Assembly (NCBI GenBank): GCA_028278205.1
Contig: JANQES010000014.1
Span: forward strand, 1 to 64,000
Source: Rhodothermales bacterium
GTDB lineage: Bacteria; Bacteroidota; Rhodothermia; Rhodothermales; Bin80
DNA: 64,000 nucleotides
Direction of reading: 5' to 3'
Shown: in pieces, positions 23,084 through 32,254 of the stretch
Position numbering within the stretch: position 1 is the stretch's first letter
How the letters are laid out: each line of letters opens with the position of its first letter
The notes under the pieces: model-generated
The model's input: the letters and a program-made list of their open reading frames with translations, nothing else
What the model was told of the DNA's origin: nothing
Database searches by the model: none
Position numbers and translations under genes: made by a program

Positions 23084-23904
23084 TTCGCATCGTCTTACTC
23101 GCCGTGCTCTGCGGGGCCGCGTGCGGCAGCCCATCCACCCAGCCAGCAACCCAACAGGGGCTTCCGGCGGCAACGACGCACACCACACCGGCAGCGCCTG
23201 CCGACACGCTCCGCGTTCTGTTCATCGGCAACAGCTACACGTACGTCAATGCCTTGCCCTGGCTGACGCAGCGGTTGGCGGCGGCGCAGGCGAAGCCCAT
23301 GACTGTGGCGATGATAACGCCCGGCGGCGCAACGCTGGAGCGTCACTGGAACGACGGCCCTGCCCGCCGGATGATCGAACAAGAAAGCTGGACCCACGTG
23401 GTGCTTCAGGAACAAAGCCTGCGTCCGATTCAGGATCGAGAGAAGCTCTTCACCTACGCCCGACTTTTCGATGCAGCCATCAAACAAGCGGGCGCCACCA
23501 CTGTGTTCTACCTGACATGGGCACGTGAAAACCGGCCTGAGACGCAGGCGGCGCTGACGGATGCCTTTCTGGATCTGGCCGAAGAACTCGACGCCGCTGT
23601 AGCGCCCGTCGGCATGGCCTGGCAAGACGCTCGCCGTGAAGCGCCGGACCTTGCTCTGTACTCCCGCGACGGCAGTCATCCCGGCCCCACAGGCACCTAT
23701 CTGGCTGCCTGCGTTTTCTATGCCACGCTCTTCGATCAATCGCCGGAAGGGCTAAGCCGGGTCCGCTTCAGCACGCGCTTCGGCACGCCGCAGGAAGGCG
23801 AACCGGAAGAGATAGAGCCGCTTTCGGAAGCGGAGGCAGCGTTCTTGCAACGCATCGCCGGAGAAGCCGTCGCCCGCGTCGGGCCGATGCCTGCCGGTCG
23901 TTGA
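23080..23904 (+). CDS. SGNH/GDSL-type hydrolase lipoprotein (DUF4886-like)
   Basis: 274 residues. Leader IVLLAVLCGAAC with lipobox Cys15, then a low-complexity Pro/Ala/Thr linker. The SGNH block I is VLFIGNSYTYVN with Ser52; HVVLQEQSLRPI and DGSHPGPTGTYLAAC give the Asn/Gln and the Asp-His pair. It is probably an envelope esterase or carbohydrate-active deacetylase. Coupled by a 4-base overlap to the MmcQ-type gene. Confidence 0.82.
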   Translation: MIRIVLLAVLCGAACGSPSTQPATQQGLPAATTHTTPAAPADTLRVLFIGNSYTYVNALPWLTQRLAAAQAKPMTVAMITPGGATLERHWNDGPARRMIEQESWTHVVLQEQSLRPIQDREKLFTYARLFDAAIKQAGATTVFYLTWARENRPETQAALTDAFLDLAEELDAAVAPVGMAWQDARREAPDLALYSRDGSHPGPTGTYLAACVFYATLFDQSPEGLSRVRFSTRFGTPQEGEPEEIEPLSEAEAAFLQRIAGEAVARVGPMPAGR

Positions 23905-23906
23905 TT

Positions 23907-24145
23907 TCACCGTCGTCGCTTGCACGAGGACGTCCACCAGGGTAAGACCTGGCCAGCGGCGAGGATGTCCATCTTCCACTCGAAGCCATCGTCTCGGACT
24001 TCGGGGAAGCTCAGGCGGGCGGTAAACGGGCCTTGCGGGCTCTCGCCGTCCTGGCTGACGACCAGCACGCCGTCTTCCATGCCGTCTTTCCAGACGCCAG
24101 GTTCGGTGCCGGAGCTGGAGAAATACGTCACGATCCACTGGCCGT
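23907..24145 (-). pseudogene. Possible detached C-terminal fragment of the DUF1579-like gene
   Basis: Directly after the stop of the next upstream gene, another frame stays open and reads TYFSSSGTEPGVWKDGMEDG, ARLSFPEVRDDGFEWKMDIL, similar in style to the repeats of that protein (SFSDISPDGFRWD). It has only TTG or GTG starts and ends in basic junk. It may be a frameshifted last domain or chance; low confidence. Confidence 0.3.
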
Positions 24146-25207
24146 TCAAAGCTTCACCTTCGTCAATTCGGCCTCCGAGATCGTCGTCCAGGTCGCGCCG
24201 CCGTCGGTCGAAGACTCGCGTTTCCAGAGGACGGCTTCTCGCGAACTCGGTAGCCACGACTCGCGGATGATCGGCTTGCCTTCCTCGGCCTGGGTCAGCA
24301 GCGACACCGAGCCTTCGATGAAGACGCCTTCGGCGCGTTCGAAGACCGGGTTCTGGTTGTCGATGGCATACTGCACCCAGATCTCGCGGTTGGCGTCGTA
24401 GGCGCGCACGCGGAATCGTTTGTAGGGCCGGGGCTCGGCTTCGATCTCCGTGAAGTCGATCATCGCGCATCCGTTGAGGATGGGATAGGCCTTCACCGTG
24501 ACGGCAGCCTCGCCCTGCGTGCCCGTCCATTCGCCCGCAAACGGATCGAAAGTGCGCGCCTTGGGATCCGTACACCAATCATACGAGAGCGTCGGTCCGT
24601 TGAAGAGCGGGAGGTCGAGCAGGGAATCGCGGCGCGTGAATTCCATGATCCAGCCCGGCTTCCAGGTGATGCGGCTGTCGGTCGAGGTGGCGGCGTCCCA
24701 GCGGAAGCCATCGGGCGAGATATCGGAGAAGCTGTATCGGTTTTCGACCTGCTGACCCTGGGCGTTGGTGTAGGTATTGAAGAATTCGCCGCGTCCATGC
24801 TGGAAGATGCCCTCCAGCGTCCCAAACACGCCGCCGTTGGCTTGAGGCCAGTACAAGACGAGCACCCATTGATCCTTCTCCGGATCGTAGGCCCGGACGC
24901 TGAAACCGTGGACCGTCGCATACGAGAGGCGCCCCATCCAGTGCTCAACGATGGCGCACCCGTCGAGGATGGCATAGACGCGGTTGGTGGCCACGCCGGT
25001 GTCGTACCACGTGGCGTCGTTGGGCAACTGCGGGTTGCGCTGCCAGTTCTGGACGTTCCATTCTCCGATCCAGAAATCGAACTGCCGGGCCTCCGGCGCC
25101 GTGCAGGCCGGGGTCTTGTCTTTCCTGGGTTGGGCCGTCGCCGGGAAGATCCACAAACACAACATCAGACCGGCGAACAACGCGGTGGGCGTGAGGCGTT
25201 TCAGCAT
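24146..25207 (-). CDS. Secreted DUF1579-like protein with two repeats
   Basis: 353 residues from ATG 25207. Signal peptide MLKRLTPTALFAGLMLCLWIFPATAQ. Two copies of the domain follow: ARQFDFWIGEWNVQNW ... ILDGCAIVEHW ... GFSVRAYDPEKDQWVL, and FDPFAGEWTGTQG ... ILNGCAMIDFTE ... RVRAYDANREIWVQ. It ends in SSTDGGATWTTISEAE, the usual close of this domain. Likely a periplasmic protein of unknown function with a lipocalin-like fold. Confidence 0.7.
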   Translation of the reverse strand: MLKRLTPTALFAGLMLCLWIFPATAQPRKDKTPACTAPEARQFDFWIGEWNVQNWQRNPQLPNDATWYDTGVATNRVYAILDGCAIVEHWMGRLSYATVHGFSVRAYDPEKDQWVLVLYWPQANGGVFGTLEGIFQHGRGEFFNTYTNAQGQQVENRYSFSDISPDGFRWDAATSTDSRITWKPGWIMEFTRRDSLLDLPLFNGPTLSYDWCTDPKARTFDPFAGEWTGTQGEAAVTVKAYPILNGCAMIDFTEIEAEPRPYKRFRVRAYDANREIWVQYAIDNQNPVFERAEGVFIEGSVSLLTQAEEGKPIIRESWLPSSREAVLWKRESSTDGGATWTTISEAELTKVKL

Positions 25208-25216
25208 CTTTTTTTG

Positions 25217-25247
25217 AATTGGAGAGTCGGGGAGTCGGAGAGCCGAA
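25217..25247. repeat. GAGTCGGG-word half element (D2)
   Basis: GAGAGTCGGGGAGTCGGAGA.. in one orientation only, 10 bases upstream of the DUF1579-like gene. It matches the left arm of D1 at 13660. The rest of the gap to 25345 shows nothing clear. Confidence 0.7.
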
Positions 25248-25345
25248 GATAAAATTCCCTTATGAATTTTGGCAGGGAAAATCGTTGCCAGCGCTCGGCG
25301 GTCAGGATCCACTAACACAGCATTCCCAAACCGAGACGCCAAAAT

Positions 25346-26125
25346 TCACCACCAGCGTGTCTCGCGCCAGTGGTCCGGGTTGAAGAGCATCGTGTCGAGG
25401 TCGACGCCCGCGCGGATGTCGCGATAGGTTTCGTCGAGCACGCGTTGGCCGTCGAAGTCGAAAATGACTTCCGGCGCCACCCAGCCGCCGCCGTGCCGTT
25501 CGTAGTTGTTGAACTGAACCTCCTGCACGTTGTCGCCCTCCGGGCCGACGTAGCGGACCATCCGCATAAAATAGAGATGCTCTTTGTCGATCCAGAAAGC
25601 CGACGCCTCCTCGTCTTCATGCGCCGCGCCGATGACGTAGGCGGGCCGGTCTTGCCACGTCGTCTGATACATCTTCGTCAGGTCGAAGCCGAGGGTATCG
25701 AGCCGCCAGATGGTTTCTTCGGGCGGCAGATGATAGACGTCGAAGCCGAGCAGCAGCAGCGGGTGGATCGAGGGGCCGGAGTTTGCCACCTCGCCGTTCT
25801 GGATGTTGTAGCGCCTGTCATCGGCAAAGAGGATCCCGTTGCCGTTCTCCAACGGCGCGATGTCGATGCGCAGCTTGCCCGGCGCGGCGTAGGCTTCGTA
25901 CCACGTCGAGGTGTCGGCCACGCCTTCCGCATTGTACTGGATCGTCTCCTGCACGAAGGTCAGCGTTTCGTACCATTGCCCGTCATAGCGGTCATGCATG
26001 GCCGCAATCAGCGCGGCGGGCGAGTCGAAGGCGGGTTCATCGGTCGAAGCCGTCCCGGCAGCGGGTTCGTCCTGCCGGCCACAAGCCAGCGAGACGAACA
26101 GCAACAGCATAAGGATCCAGCGCAT
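25346..26125 (-). CDS. Lipoprotein, LolA/outer-membrane sorting-like fold
   Basis: 259 residues. Leader MRWILMLLLFVSLACG carries a lipobox. Next comes AALIAAMHDRYDGQWYETLTFVQET, GKLRIDIAP, DDRRYNIQNGE and DFDGQRVLDETYRDIRAGV. The repeated antiparallel-strand pattern resembles LolA/LolB-like or DUF4292-type lipoproteins, but no diagnostic motif is present. The start lies 8 bases from repeat A7. Confidence 0.6.
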   Translation of the reverse strand: MRWILMLLLFVSLACGRQDEPAAGTASTDEPAFDSPAALIAAMHDRYDGQWYETLTFVQETIQYNAEGVADTSTWYEAYAAPGKLRIDIAPLENGNGILFADDRRYNIQNGEVANSGPSIHPLLLLGFDVYHLPPEETIWRLDTLGFDLTKMYQTTWQDRPAYVIGAAHEDEEASAFWIDKEHLYFMRMVRYVGPEGDNVQEVQFNNYERHGGGWVAPEVIFDFDGQRVLDETYRDIRAGVDLDTMLFNPDHWRETRWW

Positions 26126-26133
26126 GGGTTGAT

Positions 26134-26288
26134 GATTTTGGATTTTGGATTTGCGATTTTGGATTGGTGTCCTTACGAGGATCAGCAAACGAAAGATGCC
26201 ACGCCGTCCGAGCCGCTTCCGTTTTTTCATCAGGCAGATCGCGCTGGGCTGAGTCAATCCAAAATCCCAAATCCAAAATCCAAAATTC
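26134..26288. repeat. Family-A word palindrome with core and register-matched variant (A7)
   Basis: Left arm 26134-26167: ATTTTGG, ATTTTGG, ATTTGCG, ATTTTGG, ATTGG. Right arm 26254-26288: CAAT, CCAAAAT, CCCAAAT, CCAAAAT, CCAAAAT. The unusual word is second from the loop in both arms. The core GCAAACGAAAGATGCC..CCGCTTCCG is related to A6. It fills the gap between two minus-strand genes. Confidence 0.9.
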
Positions 26289-26292
26289 GCAC

Positions 26293-28611
26293 CTACAACC
26301 CGAACGTGTGCGTGTATTTCAAAAGGATCGTTCGGGTGTCGGTGAAGGGGAGGAAAGGCGTTTCGCGATGACGGTTGGCGTTGAGGCCTTCGTTGTAGAC
26401 GATCCACAAATCGTTGCCTTCGCGGAAGTTGTAGCGGAAGCGCGCGTTGGCCGAGATGACGTCGGCGGCGCTGTTGTATTGGATGAAAAAATTCGTCGAG
26501 AGCTTTGTGTTGAGCGCGGCCTGCGTGCGCAGCCGCACCAGGTGTACGTCGAAGCGCTGGTCGCGGTCGGGGAAGCGGACGAAGTTGCCCAGGTATTCGG
26601 CGCTCAGTTCGAGGTGGCGCGAGGCGTTCCACGTCGGCGCGAAGCTTATTTCCAGGCGGCGCCCGTCGTAGAACGTGCCGGCCTCGGCGCTGGCGTTGGC
26701 GCGGAGCAGGCGGCCATCGTGCATAAAGTAAAAGACGCGGAAGGTCGAAAACGTATAACGCCCCGCCGGGACCGTCGCCGCGTCCGGAAGGTCGAGGGGT
26801 TCGACGAGATCCTCGACCACAACCTCCGGACCGACGAAGAGGTTGTCGCCGGATTTGAATTCCAACTGCCAGTCATGCCCGATTGACGCTGATTCGATAG
26901 CCCGGTTGAGGCCGTCGCCGAGGAGGTCGTTACGGAAAAAGACGCTGGCTTCGAGGCTGGGCGTCACCTGGCGGAAACGCGACGTTTCGCCTGGGAACCA
27001 GCCGTACGCCGTCCACCCGCCCAGCCGCGTGAACCCGTTGCGCCTGATAAATCCGACGCCGGGGTTATAATCCGATCCGGAGCGCGTCAACGAGATGTTG
27101 TAGTTGAAGCCTTCCTGCCGCCGCCGCGTCCAGGTAGCGCGCAGGAGCGCCGTTTCGGCCAGGTCGAACGCGTCGTTTTCGATCACGTCGTCGTCGAACG
27201 TCTGCGCCCATTGCACCGTCAGATATTCGTCGCCGGTAACGCGGAAGATACCGTCGAGGCCGGTGGCGATGTTGTAGCTGCCGTCGGCGCCGAGGCGGCT
27301 GGTGACGATGCCGCCGGCGTAGGAGTTTTCGTTGAAAACATTACGCCGCAGCCGCAGCACGCCGAAGTTCTCCGCCGGCTGATCTTCGACTTTAGCCGTC
27401 TGCATGTCGAGCAGCCCGACGTCCCAGTTGCCGAGGCGGCCCACGAGGCGGGTGCCGCCGTAGATCCGCACGGGGTTGCCGTCGTCGTCGAGACCGATGC
27501 GGCGGCTGTGAAAGAGCCGGCTGGAGCCGCCGGTGCTAAACTCGAAGATGCCGGCGCGCTGCTGGAAGAACTGCCGTTTTTCAGGGAAAAAGAGCGAAAA
27601 TCGCGTCAGGTTGACCTGCTGATCATCGGCCTCGGCCTGGGCAAAATCGGTGTTGGCCGTCAGGTCGAGCGTGAGGTTGCTCGTCAGGTTGTATTTGATG
27701 TCGAATCCGGCTTCGGTCGTGGTGTCGTTGAGGCGGTCGTAGGCGGTCTCGGCGTTGTTGAGTTGGGCGCTATGGCCGGCGCCGCCGAGCACGTAGGGCG
27801 TCACGTAGAGCGGCTTCTGGCTGTAGACGCCTTCGAGCACGATAGGCTGCGCCTGCGACGGCTTGCCGAAGGCCATGCTCCAGTTGGGCGGGATGGCGGG
27901 GTAGATGTGGCGTTCGTTCTTGCGCGAGATCAGCCGATAGGCGATCACGCCCATCTCTACGCGCCCGGCGTCGTCCTGAAAGCCGAGGCTGGAAAAGGGG
28001 ATGCGCATCTCGGCGAACCAGCCCTCGTCGGTTCGTACCGTCGCCACATCCCAGAACGTGTTCCAACTGTTGTTGACGACGCCGCCGAAAGGGCTGCCGC
28101 CGCCGGTAAAGTTGGCATCGTTCGAAACGGCCATGTCGAAGCGGACGCCGTTGGGGTTGGTGAAAAACCAGAGGGCGTTCTCGTTGTCGTCGAACGTGTC
28201 GAGGAGGATCGAGAAGACGTCGTCGCCGCTGTAGCGGTCGCGATAGAGCGAGTTGCCGCGCAGGCCCGCTGGATCGCTGTCGTAGAGCCGACCGGCCACA
28301 TAGACGTAGTGATCGTCGTAGGCGATGCGGATCTCGGTGCGTTCGGTCTTTTGCCCGCCGAAGAGCGGCTCGAACATGGTCATCGGCAACGGGGCGATGG
28401 CCTCCCAGGCCGCTTCGTCGCTCGGCCCGTCGAGCACGATGGGCGCGATGAGGCGCGGCAAGACGAAGGCCGTCTCCCGGTCTTCGGGCGCCCTCGTGCT
28501 TTCGAGCGGCGGTCCGTTCGTCGTCTCCTGCGCGCGTGCCGTCGCCGTCATTAACAAAACGCCGAGGAGGACGAGCCGGACGCGGGGGCTATGAAAACAA
28601 GATCGCCGCAT
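26293..28611 (-). CDS. DUF5916 outer-membrane protein with CBM9-like N-terminal domain
   Basis: 772 residues. Signal peptide MRRSCFHSPRVRLVLLGVLLMTATARAQ. The N-terminal 200 residues are a carbohydrate-binding family-9-like domain (IVLDGPSDEAAWEAI, EIRIAYDDHYVYVAGRLYDS, WFAEMRIPFSSLGF). Then the DUF5916 beta-barrel begins (KYNLTSNLTLDLTANTDFAQAEAD, FFPEKRQFFQQRAGIF, a hallmark of the family) and ends in the aromatic LKYTHTFGL. It is probably an outer-membrane protein for binding or hydrolysing a polymer; the exact role is unknown. Confidence 0.85.
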   Translation of the reverse strand: MRRSCFHSPRVRLVLLGVLLMTATARAQETTNGPPLESTRAPEDRETAFVLPRLIAPIVLDGPSDEAAWEAIAPLPMTMFEPLFGGQKTERTEIRIAYDDHYVYVAGRLYDSDPAGLRGNSLYRDRYSGDDVFSILLDTFDDNENALWFFTNPNGVRFDMAVSNDANFTGGGSPFGGVVNNSWNTFWDVATVRTDEGWFAEMRIPFSSLGFQDDAGRVEMGVIAYRLISRKNERHIYPAIPPNWSMAFGKPSQAQPIVLEGVYSQKPLYVTPYVLGGAGHSAQLNNAETAYDRLNDTTTEAGFDIKYNLTSNLTLDLTANTDFAQAEADDQQVNLTRFSLFFPEKRQFFQQRAGIFEFSTGGSSRLFHSRRIGLDDDGNPVRIYGGTRLVGRLGNWDVGLLDMQTAKVEDQPAENFGVLRLRRNVFNENSYAGGIVTSRLGADGSYNIATGLDGIFRVTGDEYLTVQWAQTFDDDVIENDAFDLAETALLRATWTRRRQEGFNYNISLTRSGSDYNPGVGFIRRNGFTRLGGWTAYGWFPGETSRFRQVTPSLEASVFFRNDLLGDGLNRAIESASIGHDWQLEFKSGDNLFVGPEVVVEDLVEPLDLPDAATVPAGRYTFSTFRVFYFMHDGRLLRANASAEAGTFYDGRRLEISFAPTWNASRHLELSAEYLGNFVRFPDRDQRFDVHLVRLRTQAALNTKLSTNFFIQYNSAADVISANARFRYNFREGNDLWIVYNEGLNANRHRETPFLPFTDTRTILLKYTHTFGL

Positions 28612-28698
28612 CGGGTAGGATTGATCAACAAGAAACACCGTGTAAAATAGGAGAGCCCGCTCATAATAACATGGCGAACCCGTTCATCTGCGGTTGCA

Positions 28699-30162
28699 CT
28701 AGCGCACCAGCACCATCTGCCGGCTCGCCGCCACAGTGCCCGCCACGAGGAGGCGTAAAAAATAAACACCGCCTGCCGAGCGCATCCCCTCGTCGGTGCG
28801 GCCGTCCCAGCGGAGGGCGTGCTCGCCGGCTGGCCGCATCCCCGTCGTCAGGGTGCGCACGCGGCGGCCTTGCGCGTCGTAGACGGCGAGCTCGACCGGG
28901 GCGGTGCGGCTGAGGGCGTAGGTGATCGTCGTGGCGGCGCGGAACGGGTTGGGATGGTTGGCGAGGAGCCGCGCCGGCGCCTCCGGCACGCCGTCCTCAG
29001 CGATGGCCGTGGTCGTCGGGATGAAACGGTAGATCCGCCCGTTGAAAGCGCAGATGTAGAGTTCGCCTTGTTCATCGACGCCGAACGAGGCGATGTTGAG
29101 GTTGGTGTCGAGAAGCAGGGTGTTTTGCACGACCTGCTGGCCGTCGTAGTCGAGCGCCCAGATCCGCCCGTCGATATAGTCGGCGTAGACGTACTGGCCG
29201 ATCAGTTCGGGCACGCCGGGGCCGCGATAGACGTAGCCGCCGGTGACGGATTTGGCCTGGCCGCTATGGGCATACTCGTGGACGGGCAGCGCGAGACCCG
29301 TCTGATCACAAAGCGGCCTGAAACATTGAAAGCCTTCCATTTCGTTCCAGCCGTAATTGCCGCCGTTTTCGATGATATCGACCTCTTCGAATTGGTTTTG
29401 CCCGACGTCGGCGGTCCAGAGCAAGCCGGTGACGGGGTCGAAGCTGAAGCGCCAGGGATTGCGCAGGCCGTAGGCGTAGATCTCTTCCCGAAACCCCGAT
29501 GTGTTTCCGGCGAACGGGTTGTCGCCGGGGATGCTGTAGTTGCGCCCGGCGTCGGGGTTGTCTACGTCGAGGCGCAGGATCGCTCCGAGCAGCGTCGTCC
29601 GGTTCTGGCCGTTGCCGAACTGATCGTTGGCGCCGCCGCCGTCGCCGAGGGCGATGTAGAGCAAGCCGTCCGGCCCGAAGGCGATCTGCCCGCCGTTGTG
29701 GTTGCCGGCAGGCTGCGCCGCTTCGATAATGACCACCTCGCTGTTCGGGTCGCCCCGGTTCGGATCGCCGGCTTCGATGCTGTAGCGCGCCACGACCGAG
29801 CGGCGCGGGTTCGAGGCGGTATAGGAAACGAAAAAGAAGCCGTTGTTAGCAAAATCCGGGTGGAAGGCCAGGCCCAGCAATCCCTCTTCATTATTCTGAT
29901 CCCGCACCCGGTCGTTGATGTCGAGAAAGATCGTCGACATCGCTACCGCCGGGTCGTTGGCGAAGACCTGAATCACGCCGGCCTGCTCGACGACGAAGAG
30001 CCGCCCGCTGCCGTCGCCGGCATGCTGAAGATCCACGGGGCGATCAAAAAAGAGGTTTTCGAAAGCCACTTCGACTTCGAACTGCGCCTGCACGACGCTC
30101 TCGGCACTACAACCGCTCGCCCACAACGCGGCAAGCACGCACATCAAAACCTGGAATCGCAT
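28699..30162 (-). CDS. PQQ-dependent sugar dehydrogenase-like protein with T9SS sorting domain
   Basis: 487 residues. Leader MRFQVLMCVLAALWASGC is a lipobox-like signal. The GSDH six-bladed propeller is evident (PVDLQHAGDGSGRLFVVEQ, GLLGLAFHPDFANNGFFFVSY, NHNGGQIAFGPDGLLYIALG, GLRNPWRFSFDP, DVGQNQFEEVDII, GGNYGWNEMEG). The last 85 residues are a T9SS type A domain (LANHPNPFRAATTITYAL ... GGVYFLRLLVAG). A lipobox together with a T9SS signal is unusual; the Cys may simply be a signal-peptidase I context. It likely oxidises aldoses at the surface. Confidence 0.85.
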   Translation of the reverse strand: MRFQVLMCVLAALWASGCSAESVVQAQFEVEVAFENLFFDRPVDLQHAGDGSGRLFVVEQAGVIQVFANDPAVAMSTIFLDINDRVRDQNNEEGLLGLAFHPDFANNGFFFVSYTASNPRRSVVARYSIEAGDPNRGDPNSEVVIIEAAQPAGNHNGGQIAFGPDGLLYIALGDGGGANDQFGNGQNRTTLLGAILRLDVDNPDAGRNYSIPGDNPFAGNTSGFREEIYAYGLRNPWRFSFDPVTGLLWTADVGQNQFEEVDIIENGGNYGWNEMEGFQCFRPLCDQTGLALPVHEYAHSGQAKSVTGGYVYRGPGVPELIGQYVYADYIDGRIWALDYDGQQVVQNTLLLDTNLNIASFGVDEQGELYICAFNGRIYRFIPTTTAIAEDGVPEAPARLLANHPNPFRAATTITYALSRTAPVELAVYDAQGRRVRTLTTGMRPAGEHALRWDGRTDEGMRSAGGVYFLRLLVAGTVAASRQMVLVR

Positions 30163-30173
30163 CCGTCTTTTGT

Positions 30174-30318
30174 TTGGGTGTTATAGTGTTTTGGTGTTTA
30201 CTTCGTCAGTCGCTTCGCTCGTGTCAGTGTTATAGTGTTTCAGTGTTTGAGGCCGGAGATCAACTCACTAAAACACTATAACACCATAACACTACAACAC
30301 TTTAACACCAAAACACCC
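30174..30318. repeat. GTGTTATG-word palindrome interrupted by P3 (C2)
   Basis: The left arm (GTGTTATAGTGTTTTGGTG..) is broken at 30198-30225 by the 28-base P repeat (one mismatch to P1/P2), then continues GTGTTATAGTGTTTCAGTG. The right arm (CTAAAACACTATAACACC..) runs to 30318. It lies between divergent genes. One repeat has apparently entered another. Confidence 0.88.
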
Positions 30319-30406
30319 TCACCCACAATGGCATTATCCGGGGACGGGGTGCCCTTTTACGGCATCGTCACGGATGTGGGGATGGCGTGATTACGTTGGT
30401 TTTTTT

Positions 30407-30414
30407 TATCTTTG
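30407..30414 (+). promoter_or_regulatory. Candidate Bacteroidota -7 box upstream of the M15 peptidase
   Basis: TATCTTTG matches the TAnnTTTG -7 consensus of the Bacteroidota primary sigma factor, 32 bases before the ATG at 30446 and after a T-run. No convincing -33 element is seen. Confidence 0.35.
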
Positions 30415-30445
30415 TCGCTTTCGTGCCCGCTCGTCGTCTCGTTTG

Positions 30446-31459
30446 ATGGATCCCATGACCCACGTTTTTCCTGGAAAAATCCTCGTTTTGAGCCTTTTCG
30501 TGCTCGGTTTGATGATTGCCGGAGCCACAGCCGGCGGAGACACCCCGTCGTTGCCGGAAGCGCCTGCTGCCTCGCCCGATGCGTTCGAATCAGATAAAGC
30601 AGGCTTTAGCGTCAAGGTCAAAGATGTCGTCAATCCGTACCGGGTGCAGAGCTTTTTTGTGATGCCGGGCGAGACGCTCGACCTCGAAACGGTGGGCATG
30701 ACGCGTCCGGAAGCGAGCCGCCTCGACGCCCCACGCAGCCTCGCCGCTCGCGTGACCGAGACGACATGGAGATGGACGGCGCCGGGGCGTCCGGGCCACT
30801 ACCGGCTCACACTCACCGACACCGGCACGGGCGAAGCCGTCACGCTCAACGCCTTTGTCCTGACGCCGTTCGATCATCAAGACGCCTGGCTCAACGGCTA
30901 CCGCATCGGCGCGTATCAGCAGGAGCCGTTGAAGGGTAATCCTATCTACAACCGCCCGCAAGGCTTCGTCGAAGTCACGCCGGCCAACCGGGACGTTCGG
31001 GTCTCGCCGCATTTCACGCTGGGGCAGTTTCTTTGCAAGCAGGACGGCGGCTATCCCAAATATCTGATCTTGCGCGAGCCGCTGGTGCTCAAGCTGGAGA
31101 TGATTCTGGAGGAGGTCAACAAGCTCGGCGTGGGAGCGCGCACCCTGCACGTGATGAGCGCCTTCCGCACGCCGCACTACAACCGATCTATCGGCAACCG
31201 GACCATCTACAGCCGCCACCTCTACGGCGACGCCGCCGACATCTTCGTCGATACCGACGGCGACGGCCAGATGGACGACCTCAACGGCGACGGCCAGGTG
31301 ACGACCGACGACGCACAGGTGCTCGCCCGCATCGTAGACCGCCACGCCGCACAGGCGCCCCATCACCCTTTCACCGGCGGCATGGGCATCTACGGCCCCA
31401 AACCCCACCGAGGCCCCTTCGTCCACGTCGACGTACGCGGGCAACGGGTGCGGTGGTAG
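30446..31459 (+). CDS. Exported M15-type peptidase (DUF882-like) with a calcium-loop insert
   Basis: 337 residues from ATG 30446 (ATG 30455 is possible). The leader GKILVLSLFVLGLMIAGATAGG is followed by an Ig-like domain, then the M15A/DUF882 zinc peptidase: LHVMSAFRTPHYN, YSRHLYGDAADIF with His and Asp ligands, and the final FVHVDVRGQRVRW with His. DTDGDGQMDDLNGDGQV is an EF-hand/dockerin-like calcium loop inside the catalytic domain. It probably cleaves peptidoglycan peptides in the periplasm. Confidence 0.8.
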   Translation: MDPMTHVFPGKILVLSLFVLGLMIAGATAGGDTPSLPEAPAASPDAFESDKAGFSVKVKDVVNPYRVQSFFVMPGETLDLETVGMTRPEASRLDAPRSLAARVTETTWRWTAPGRPGHYRLTLTDTGTGEAVTLNAFVLTPFDHQDAWLNGYRIGAYQQEPLKGNPIYNRPQGFVEVTPANRDVRVSPHFTLGQFLCKQDGGYPKYLILREPLVLKLEMILEEVNKLGVGARTLHVMSAFRTPHYNRSIGNRTIYSRHLYGDAADIFVDTDGDGQMDDLNGDGQVTTDDAQVLARIVDRHAAQAPHHPFTGGMGIYGPKPHRGPFVHVDVRGQRVRW

Positions 31460-31465
31460 AAGGAT

Positions 31466-31565
31466 GGTCATGGGTCACGAGCCATGAGTCATGGGTGGAG
31501 GAACATACACTCATGACCCATGACAGCGAATCCGACGAAGTCGGAATCGCGTAAGGACTCATGAC
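31466..31565. repeat. GGTCATGAG-word palindrome with inserted dyad (E1)
   Basis: Left arm 31466-31497 (GTCATGGGTCACGAGCCATG..) and right arm from 31508 (CACTCATGACCCATGACAGC..). The right arm is split by GCGAATCCGACGAAGTCGGAATCGC, itself a dyad, before the final ACTCATGACA. It lies between the M15 peptidase and the DUF6483 gene. Confidence 0.8.
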
Positions 31566-31588
31566 AACGAAGCAAAGCAAGCAAACCC

Positions 31589-32254
31589 ATGTTCCAGAAA
31601 GATTACATCATGCGTCTGGTGCAGCAGTTGTCGCAGGCGCTGACGCGGATCCTTTTTCAGAAAGACAGCAAGCAGTATCAGCAGGCGCTCGAAGAGATCC
31701 AGAAATCCGGCCAGCTTTTCCTCGGCCTCGACCTCAACGCCATCGGCGCTTTTAGCTACGAAGACCTGCACGACGCGCTGCGGATCAGAAACGCGCAGGA
31801 CGCCGAGCACGTCTCGCTCGTGGCCGAGTTGCTGCGCCATCAGGGCGATTGCTTCGCCTTCGAAGGCCAGCCCGAAGCCGCCCACCAGAGCTATGCCCTC
31901 GCCCTGACGCTCTACCTCGACCTCGGCACCGCCGCCAACCCCGGCCCCCAACTCGCCGACTTGCCCGCCCGCATCGATCTGCTCCTCTACAGCCTCGACC
32001 CGCTCGCCCTCGACGCCGCCGTCCGCCTGAAATTGTTTCGATATTTTGATGCCGCCGGGCGCTACGCCGAGGCCGAAGACCTCCTCTTCCACCTGGCCGA
32101 CGAACAGCCCTCGCCCGCGCTCTACGACGAAGGCCTCGCCTTTTTCGACCGCCTGCTGCACACCTCCTATCGCCACCTGAAGGCCGGCAACCTGCCGTAT
32201 GAAGAAGTCAAAGAAGGGCTGGCGGCGTTTCGGGAGAAGATTCGTGAAGCGTAA
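31589..32254 (+). CDS. DUF6483 family protein
   Basis: 221 residues. The N-terminus MFQKDYIMRLVQQLSQALTR and FQKDSKQYQQALEEIQKS, GQLFLGLDL are characteristic of DUF6483, a TPR-like helical cytoplasmic protein of unknown function. Later repeats (FRYFDAAGRYAEAEDLLFHL) keep the TPR flavour. It is followed by a gap of 191 bases. Confidence 0.8.
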   Translation: MFQKDYIMRLVQQLSQALTRILFQKDSKQYQQALEEIQKSGQLFLGLDLNAIGAFSYEDLHDALRIRNAQDAEHVSLVAELLRHQGDCFAFEGQPEAAHQSYALALTLYLDLGTAANPGPQLADLPARIDLLLYSLDPLALDAAVRLKLFRYFDAAGRYAEAEDLLFHLADEQPSPALYDEGLAFFDRLLHTSYRHLKAGNLPYEEVKEGLAAFREKIREA

